DNA of 9,297 nt from an uncultured Collinsella sp. (GTDB lineage Bacteria; Actinomycetota; Coriobacteriia; Coriobacteriales; Coriobacteriaceae), in NCBI GenBank assembly GCA_902491895.1, contig CABUJH010000067.1:1-9297 (forward strand), given 5' to 3'. The notes beneath the pieces were generated by a model. It ran no database searches, was not told where the DNA came from, and saw nothing but the letters and a program-made list of their open reading frames with translations. The translations under genes and the position numbers were made by a program. This document shows positions 1 to 9,297 of this stretch, in pieces; position 1 is the first letter of the stretch; each line of letters opens with the position of its first letter.

Positions 1-3094
<3,094 letters not shown>

Positions 3095-3100
3095 AGTCAA

Positions 3101-6592
<3,492 letters not shown>

Positions 6593-6628
6593 CAGGTTTT
6601 TCCTCCTTCACGGAAATGCTCGGTGGGT

Positions 6629-6649
6629 TGGCGAGGCATAGCTTCGCCA
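6629..6649 (-). promoter_or_regulatory. hairpin in the rpoB 5' untranslated region
   Basis: The minus strand reads TGGCGA, a 9-nt loop, then TCGCCA, giving a perfect 6-bp stem; a further 2-bp stem can form inside the loop. It lies between the predicted transcription start (about 6660) and the ribosome binding site. It has no U-tract, so it is not a terminator. A role in mRNA stability or translation control is possible but inferred. Confidence 0.4.
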
Positions 6650-6665
6650 GTTATCGCAACCTAAT

Positions 6666-6693
6666 AGTTTATCAGGTACCGACCGTTGGGCAA
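6666..6693 (-). promoter_or_regulatory. candidate rpoBC promoter with extended -10
   Basis: On the minus strand, TTGCCC (6693-6688) is followed after 16 nt by TAAACT (6671-6666). The -10 is preceded by TG plus one base, giving the extended form TGATAAACT. Each hexamer matches the sigma-70 consensus at 4 of 6 positions. It lies about 75 nt upstream of the rpoB start in an AT-rich gap and downstream of the galU terminator, where an rpoBC promoter is needed. The predicted start site is near 6660. Confidence 0.5.
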
Positions 6694-6770
6694 GAAAAGC
6701 CTTGACGCGATTGAGTTTTTGGAGTAGCAAAGTTTTTCGACAGAAAACACGCAGGTAGATGTATGTGTAT

Positions 6771-6784
6771 CGAACATCTGTTCA
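6771..6784. promoter_or_regulatory. GAAC-N4-GTTC palindrome, LexA-box-like operator candidate
   Basis: The plus strand reads CGAACATCTGTTCA, a perfect GAAC-N4-GTTC core (in fact GAACA-TC-TGTTC). This is the half-site architecture of Gram-positive and actinobacterial LexA boxes (consensus CGAAC-N4-GTTCG); the outer 3' base deviates. It overlaps a weak -10-like TATATG on the minus strand (6788-6783), which has a poor TTGCCG -35 at 6813-6808 with a long 19-nt spacer. Binding by LexA, or any repression of rpoBC, is inference only. Confidence 0.3.
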
Positions 6785-6802
6785 TATATTTTCTGTGAAC
6801 AG
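6778..6802. repeat. inverted repeat, 7-bp arms
   Basis: CTGTTCA (6778-6784) and TGAACAG (6796-6802) are perfect inverted arms around an AT-rich 11-nt spacer. The left arm is shared with the GAAC-N4-GTTC palindrome, so three GAAC/GTTC half-sites lie within 31 bp. This could be an operator cluster or a weak hairpin at the 5' end of a longer rpoBC transcript. Confidence 0.45.
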
Positions 6803-6825
6803 AGAGCCGGCAATCGCAGCTCTTA

Positions 6826-6859
6826 TAAAAAACGGGCGCGAACCGAGGTCCGCGCCCGT
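6826..6859 (-). terminator. intrinsic terminator of galU
   Basis: The minus strand has ACGGGCGCG, a 10-nt loop and CGCGCCCGT (a perfect 9-bp GC-rich stem, 6859-6832), running directly into TTTTTT. It starts 20 nt after the galU stop. It should end galU transcripts and so isolate rpoBC from upstream read-through. Confidence 0.88.
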
Positions 6860-6879
6860 AAATGTCGATGCCCGAAGGC

Positions 6880-7788
6880 TTACTTGCGCATCAATCCGCC
6901 GCGCTCGTCGATGGCATCCCAGAAGGCATCGGCAAAGCGGGGGTCGCTTGCGGCCATGAGGGCGTTGGTGGCCATCCAGCCAGAGGGAGTGCCGGTGTCG
7001 TAGCCCGACAGCGGGTCAATGACGACGGCATACATGGCCTCGCGGTCGAGCGAACGGGCCATGGCGTCGGTGAGCTGGATCTCGCCGCCCTTGCCGGCCT
7101 GCTGATCTGCCAGCAGGTCCATGACCAGCGGGCTCAGCAGGTAGCGACCGACGATGTACAGATTGGACGGAGCCGCCTCGGGAGCGGGCTTCTCGACCAG
7201 ACCGCCGATGCGCCAGACAGCGCCCGGCTCTGCATCGGCAACGTCCTCGGCACCCTCGAGCGAACCGACGCGCTCGCCGGCGATAACGCCGTAGCGGCTG
7301 ACTTCCTCGGGTGAGCAAGCAGCGACGGCGATAACCGAAGCGCCACCGTGCTCCTTGGAAACGGCGAGCATCTTGTCGCAGATGTCGCGGTTAGGCACAA
7401 CGTAGTCGCCCAGAAGAACCAGGAAGTTCTCCCCTGCCACGGCGTCGGCAGCAGAGCGAATAGCATGGCCGAGGCCCTTGGGCTCGTACTGATAACGGAA
7501 GTCGACCGGCATACCGCCAGCGTGGGCGACGGCATCGGCATAGGCGTTCTTGCCGCGCTCGCGCAGCAGGTTCTCGAGCGAGCGATCGGGCTGGAAGTAG
7601 TTCAGTAGCTCGGGCTTACCGGGAGAAGTAACGATGATGGCATCGTCGACTTCCTCGGGGTCGAGCGCCTCCTCGACGACGTACTGAATGACGGGCTTGT
7701 CGAGCACCGGCAGCATCTCTTTGGGCGTGCACTTGGTGCCAGGCAGAAAACGCGTGCCAAGACCGGCGGCGGGGATGATTGCCTTCAT
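6880..7788 (-). CDS. galU: UTP-glucose-1-phosphate uridylyltransferase
   Basis: This cytoplasmic enzyme makes UDP-glucose from UTP and glucose-1-phosphate, supplying cell-surface glycan synthesis, glycolipids and galactose metabolism. The protein is 302 aa, the usual length. Family motifs in order: IPAAGLGTRFLPGTK (5-19, nucleotide-binding loop with Arg13), TPKEMLP (21-27), KGLGHA (104-109), LLGDYV (125-130, metal-type Asp128), VEKP (198-201, Lys200), PSNLYIVGRY (207-216), GGEIQLTDA (234-242) and YDTG (263-266). I chose ATG at 7788 because the family begins at this MKAIIPAAG. AAAGGA sits about 12 nt upstream, a slightly long spacing. The frame stays open 28 codons further up to an ATG at 7872, but that stretch is UTR with hairpins. 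A terminator flanks the gene on each side, so it appears monocistronic, sitting between the stalk genes and rpoBC. A related glucose-1-phosphate nucleotidyltransferase is possible but less likely. Confidence 0.95.
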   Translation of the reverse strand: MKAIIPAAGLGTRFLPGTKCTPKEMLPVLDKPVIQYVVEEALDPEEVDDAIIVTSPGKPELLNYFQPDRSLENLLRERGKNAYADAVAHAGGMPVDFRYQYEPKGLGHAIRSAADAVAGENFLVLLGDYVVPNRDICDKMLAVSKEHGGASVIAVAACSPEEVSRYGVIAGERVGSLEGAEDVADAEPGAVWRIGGLVEKPAPEAAPSNLYIVGRYLLSPLVMDLLADQQAGKGGEIQLTDAMARSLDREAMYAVVIDPLSGYDTGTPSGWMATNALMAASDPRFADAFWDAIDERGGLMRK

Positions 7789-7810
7789 GTTATTCAAAGA
7801 TCCTTTCGCA

Positions 7811-7847
7811 GGCGCAAAAGCGCCCCATGCGTGCGGCACACAGCCGC
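7811..7847 (-). promoter_or_regulatory. two hairpins in the galU 5' untranslated region
   Basis: On the minus strand, GCGGC-TGTGT-GCCGC (7847-7833) is followed by GGCGC-TTTT-GCGCC (7824-7811). Both have perfect 5-bp stems. The second ends a few bases before the AAAGGA ribosome binding site. Neither has a downstream U-tract. They may stabilise the mRNA or affect ribosome access; no known riboswitch class is recognised. Confidence 0.4.
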
Positions 7848-7884
7848 AGACCAAATTGCGATACCTAAGCATCTTACCGCTGGA

Positions 7885-7912
7885 ACTATATGTCGCTACA
7901 AGGCAGAGACAA
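7885..7912 (-). promoter_or_regulatory. candidate galU promoter
   Basis: The minus strand has TTGTCT (7912-7907), a 16-nt spacer and TATAGT (7890-7885). The -10 matches the sigma-70 consensus at 5 of 6 positions and the -35 at 4 of 6. Transcription would start near 7878, giving a UTR of about 90 nt. It lies downstream of the rplL terminator, consistent with galU having its own promoter. Confidence 0.5.
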
Positions 7913-7929
7913 TTCTTCAGCAGGTCAAC

Positions 7930-7963
7930 GCAAATTATTGCTCGAATGGTGCAATTTTATTGC
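7930..7963. repeat. two related GCAA...TTGC palindromes upstream of galU promoter
   Basis: GCAA-ATTA-TTGC (7930-7941) and GCAAT-TTT-ATTGC (7951-7963) lie with centres about 21.5 bp apart, close to two helical turns. They sit roughly 57 and 79 bp upstream of the predicted galU start. The layout suggests a pair of sites for a dimeric regulator. No specific factor is recognised. Confidence 0.4.
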
Positions 7964-8035
7964 CCAACGGCAGGGCGCCCGATACGACGCAAATCACAAA
8001 ATATGGCAGTTTGGGCAACCGATGCCGAGGGACCG

Positions 8036-8077
8036 AAAAACAAAAAAGACGGGGCTCGCAATGCGAACCCCGTCTTT
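8036..8077 (-). terminator. intrinsic terminator after rplL
   Basis: The minus strand forms AAAGACGGGG paired with CCCCGTCTTT (10 bp), extended by a G-U pair and TCGC/GCGA around an ATT loop, then TTTGTTTTT. The hairpin starts 25 nt after the rplL stop. It is the strongest terminator in the window and should end the rplJL transcript before galU. Confidence 0.92.
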
Positions 8078-8102
8078 AAAGAAATCTGGCGAGAAAGCCT
8101 GA

Positions 8103-8480
8103 TTACTTGAGGGTGACAGCAGCGCCAGCAGCCTCGAGCTTCTCCTTGGCAGCCTCGGCGTCCTCCTTCTTGGCACCCTCGAGAACAGCCTTGGGAGCGC
8201 CCTCGACGACCTCCTTGGCCTCCTTCAGGCCAAGGTTGGTGAGCTCACGGACGGCCTTGATGACCTGGATCTTGTTGTCGCCGAAGCCCTCGAGCACGAC
8301 GTCAAACTCGGTCTTCTCCTCGGCCTCAGCAGCGCCAGCAGCGGGAGCGGCGACAACAGCGGCAGGAGCAGCGGCGGAAACGCCGAAGGTGTCCTCGATA
8401 GCCTTGACGAGCTCGGAAGCCTCGAGAAGGGTCATTTCCTTAAGAGCATCGATGATCTCATCGGTGGTAAGCTTAGCCAT
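8103..8480 (-). CDS. rplL: 50S ribosomal protein L7/L12
   Basis: L7/L12 is the multi-copy stalk protein of the large ribosomal subunit; its dimers bind the L10 tail and recruit and stimulate the translational GTPases. The product is 125 aa, normal for the family. The N-terminal dimerisation and L10-binding domain is residues 1-33. A flexible Ala/Pro-rich hinge follows at about 34-55. The globular factor-binding domain is 56-125 and contains EFDVVLEGFGDNKIQVIK and the conserved GLKEAKEVVE helix near residues 84-93. I chose ATG at 8480, giving the canonical MAKLTTDEII start, with AAAGGA 7 nt upstream. An in-frame upstream ATG at 8513 lies in the intergenic leader and is rejected. It follows rplJ after 102 nt and is the last gene of its unit, closed by a strong terminator. 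Confidence 0.98.
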   Translation of the reverse strand: MAKLTTDEIIDALKEMTLLEASELVKAIEDTFGVSAAAPAAVVAAPAAGAAEAEEKTEFDVVLEGFGDNKIQVIKAVRELTNLGLKEAKEVVEGAPKAVLEGAKKEDAEAAKEKLEAAGAAVTLK

Positions 8481-8499
8481 TTCTAAGTCCTTTCGGTTT

Positions 8500-8567
8500 C
8501 CGTGTCTGTGCACGGAGATCAGTTAAAACACGACGCGAACGCGCCAGGGGTGCGGCGTTGCCGCCGC
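8500..8567 (-). promoter_or_regulatory. two hairpins in the rplJ-rplL gap
   Basis: In transcription order there is GCGGCG-GCAA-CGCCGC (8567-8552), a 6-bp stem with a GNRA tetraloop, then CCGTG-CACAGA-CACGG (8515-8500), a 5-bp stem just before the rplL ribosome binding site. Neither has a U-tract. Such structures could protect a processed rplL mRNA or set the excess of L12 over L10; that role is inferred. Confidence 0.4.
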
Positions 8568-8582
8568 GGGTGAAAACAGCAA

Positions 8583-9104
8583 CTAGGCTGCCTTCTGCTC
8601 GGAGACCTGCTGGATCGAACGAGCGAGACCAGAGGAAACGCCGTTGACGCAGACAGCGATGTCGCGAGCGAAACCGGAGATAAGACCGGCGATCTGGCCG
8701 AGAAGCTGATCCTTGGTGGGCAGCTCGGCGATAGCCTTAACATCATCAGCGGAAACGGCCTTGCCGTCGGAGATACCGCCCTTGATCTCAAGGACGCCCT
8801 TGGACTTAGCGGAGAAGTCCTTAAGGGCCTTAGCGGCCTCGACCGGCTCGGACTCGTAGAACACATAAGCGACGGGGCCGGCGAGAATCTCGTCGAGCTC
8901 GGGCTGCTCCTGGTTCTTGAGGGCGATCTTGACCAGGTTGTTCTTGTAGACCTTCATCTCGGCGCCGCACTCGCGAAGCTGATGACGCAGCTCCTGAGCC
9001 TGCTTAACCGTCAGACCGTTGTAGTTGACGACGAACAGACCGGCGTTCTCGGCGATACGGGACTCGATCTCTGCAACCTTGTCGATTTTGTACTGCTGGG
9101 GCAT
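8583..9104 (-). CDS. rplJ: 50S ribosomal protein L10
   Basis: L10 anchors the L7/L12 stalk to 23S rRNA. As the L10(L12)4 complex it also binds its own leader RNA to repress the unit. The product is 173 aa, typical for the family. The N-terminal rRNA-binding domain includes the family pattern FVVNYNGLTVKQAQELRHQL (about 24-43), then VYKNNLVKIAL and ILAGPVAYVF. The C-terminal helical tail that carries L12 dimers is rich in Ala, Gln and Glu (ending QQVSEQKAA). The ATG at 9104 has a near-ideal AGGAGGTG (9118-9111) with a 6-nt spacer. The gene lies directly downstream of the L10 leader and attenuator and is co-transcribed with rplL. I see nothing abnormal in it. Confidence 0.97.
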   Translation of the reverse strand: MPQQYKIDKVAEIESRIAENAGLFVVNYNGLTVKQAQELRHQLRECGAEMKVYKNNLVKIALKNQEQPELDEILAGPVAYVFYESEPVEAAKALKDFSAKSKGVLEIKGGISDGKAVSADDVKAIAELPTKDQLLGQIAGLISGFARDIAVCVNGVSSGLARSIQQVSEQKAA

Positions 9105-9156
9105 GAATTACACCTCCTCGAATTCTTTCCGGGCACGGTCCGCCACAAGGACGTGA

Positions 9157-9185
9157 CGGGGGCATGTCCAAAAAGAAAGCCCCCG
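9157..9185 (-). promoter_or_regulatory. alternative stem competing for the attenuator arm
   Basis: The 3' arm of the attenuator hairpin, CGGGGGC (9185-9179), can also pair perfectly over 7 bp with a downstream GCCCCCG (9163-9157). The loop of 15 nt contains the U-tract. The downstream copy is part of a 9-nt repeat of the terminator's own 5' arm (GCCCCCGTC at 9206-9198 and 9163-9155). The two hairpins are mutually exclusive in read-through RNA. Confidence 0.45.
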
Positions 9186-9206
9186 CGCTGCATGAGCGAC
9201 GGGGGC
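9170..9206 (-). terminator. attenuator terminator in the L10 leader
   Basis: The minus strand folds as GCCCCCG, a bulged T, CGCT, loop CATGC, AGCG, CGGGGGC (11 paired bases, 9206-9179), followed by TTTCTTTTT. It lies about 65 nt upstream of the rplJ start and within the leader, so it works as a conditional terminator for rplJL. Confidence 0.85.
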
Positions 9207-9290
9207 GAGAAGACATATCTACTCGACCACCTCGGCTGGCGGGATATCCCATTAAGCTCGCGGGCAATGCCCGTTTGCACCGGCTGTCTC
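9170..9290 (-). ncRNA. ribosomal protein L10 leader RNA
   Basis: The region upstream of rplJ has the features of the L10 leader family known from Firmicutes and related bacteria. These are AGACAGCCGGTGCAAA near the 5' end, a CGGGC-ATT-GCCCG hairpin, TTAATGGGATATCCC, CCGAGGTGGTCG, and a closing pair AGACA (9289-9285) with TGTCT (9215-9211), directly before an intrinsic terminator. In the family, L10(L12)4 binds a kink-turn in this RNA and favours termination, giving feedback control. The transcript's 5' end and promoter lie at or beyond the window edge, so the right boundary is approximate. Confidence 0.85.
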
Positions 9291-9297
9291 TGGCAGC

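Noticed and set aside
3098..3100. TTG immediately after the rpoB stop as rpoC start
   Set aside because: It is in frame, but only 3 nt separate it from AAGGAG. GTG at 3094 has a 9-nt spacing.
6701..6729. Plus-strand TTGACG with a TAGCAA 17 nt later as a promoter
   Set aside because: The -35 is good but the -10 matches at only 3 of 6 positions, and no gene lies downstream on that strand.
6759..6959. Small plus-strand frame of 66 codons in the galU-rpoB gap
   Set aside because: It runs through the galU terminator and into galU antisense, has no ribosome binding site, and its composition is that of intergenic then complementary coding DNA.
7402..7408. GalU Asp128 followed by Tyr where some homologues have a second Asp (LGDD)
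   Set aside because: E. coli GalU also lacks the second Asp (LPDV) at this site, so this is normal family variation and not a lost catalytic residue.
7789..7872. A 28-residue N-terminal extension of GalU from ATG 7872
   Set aside because: The family starts at MKAIIPAAG. The extension covers two UTR hairpins, and its ATG lies only a few bases from the predicted transcription start.
8481..8513. Upstream ATG adding 11 residues to L7/L12
   Set aside because: The canonical MAKLTTDE start has a well-spaced AAAGGA, and the extension has no family similarity and overlaps a hairpin.

Overview
The window is a stretch of core transcription and translation genes, all read from the minus strand. In transcription order (right to left) it holds an L10 leader RNA with its attenuator, rplJ (L10), rplL (L7/L12), a terminator, galU (UTP-glucose-1-phosphate uridylyltransferase), a second terminator, rpoB, and the first 1,031 codons of rpoC, which runs off the left edge. 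The DNA is GC-rich. RpoC has the actinobacterial layout: its catalytic Asp triad falls at residues 535/537/539 and it has a long N-terminal coiled region. The lack of AT-ending codons also fits a high-GC Gram-positive. A Coriobacteriia member (Collinsella/Olsenella type) is my best guess, inferred from protein character and not from a search.

Right end (9105-9297): leader RNA upstream of rplJ with the conserved L10-binding features, an intrinsic terminator (attenuator) and a strong Shine-Dalgarno. This is the usual autoregulation of the ribosomal stalk genes by L10(L12)4. rplJ and rplL follow with a 102-nt gap holding two small perfect hairpins, and a strong terminator closes the unit.

Middle (6823-8035): galU as its own transcription unit, with a candidate promoter, two hairpins in its 5' UTR, two related palindromes two helical turns apart upstream of the promoter, and its own terminator. 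In most bacteria rplL runs straight into rpoB; here galU and two terminators separate the stalk genes from RNA polymerase.

Left (1-6822): rpoB and rpoC are translationally coupled. The rpoC ribosome binding site is made by the last two sense codons of rpoB. They are served by an AT-rich upstream region with an extended -10 promoter candidate and a GAAC-N4-GTTC palindrome resembling a Gram-positive LexA (SOS) box. RpoB has an unusual, about 8-residue longer fork loop 2 in place of the near-universal SRERAG segment.

I find no mobile element, CRISPR array, tRNA or defence system. The notable points are the split beta operon, the remodelled fork loop 2, the possible SOS-type operator, and the duplicated attenuator arm.
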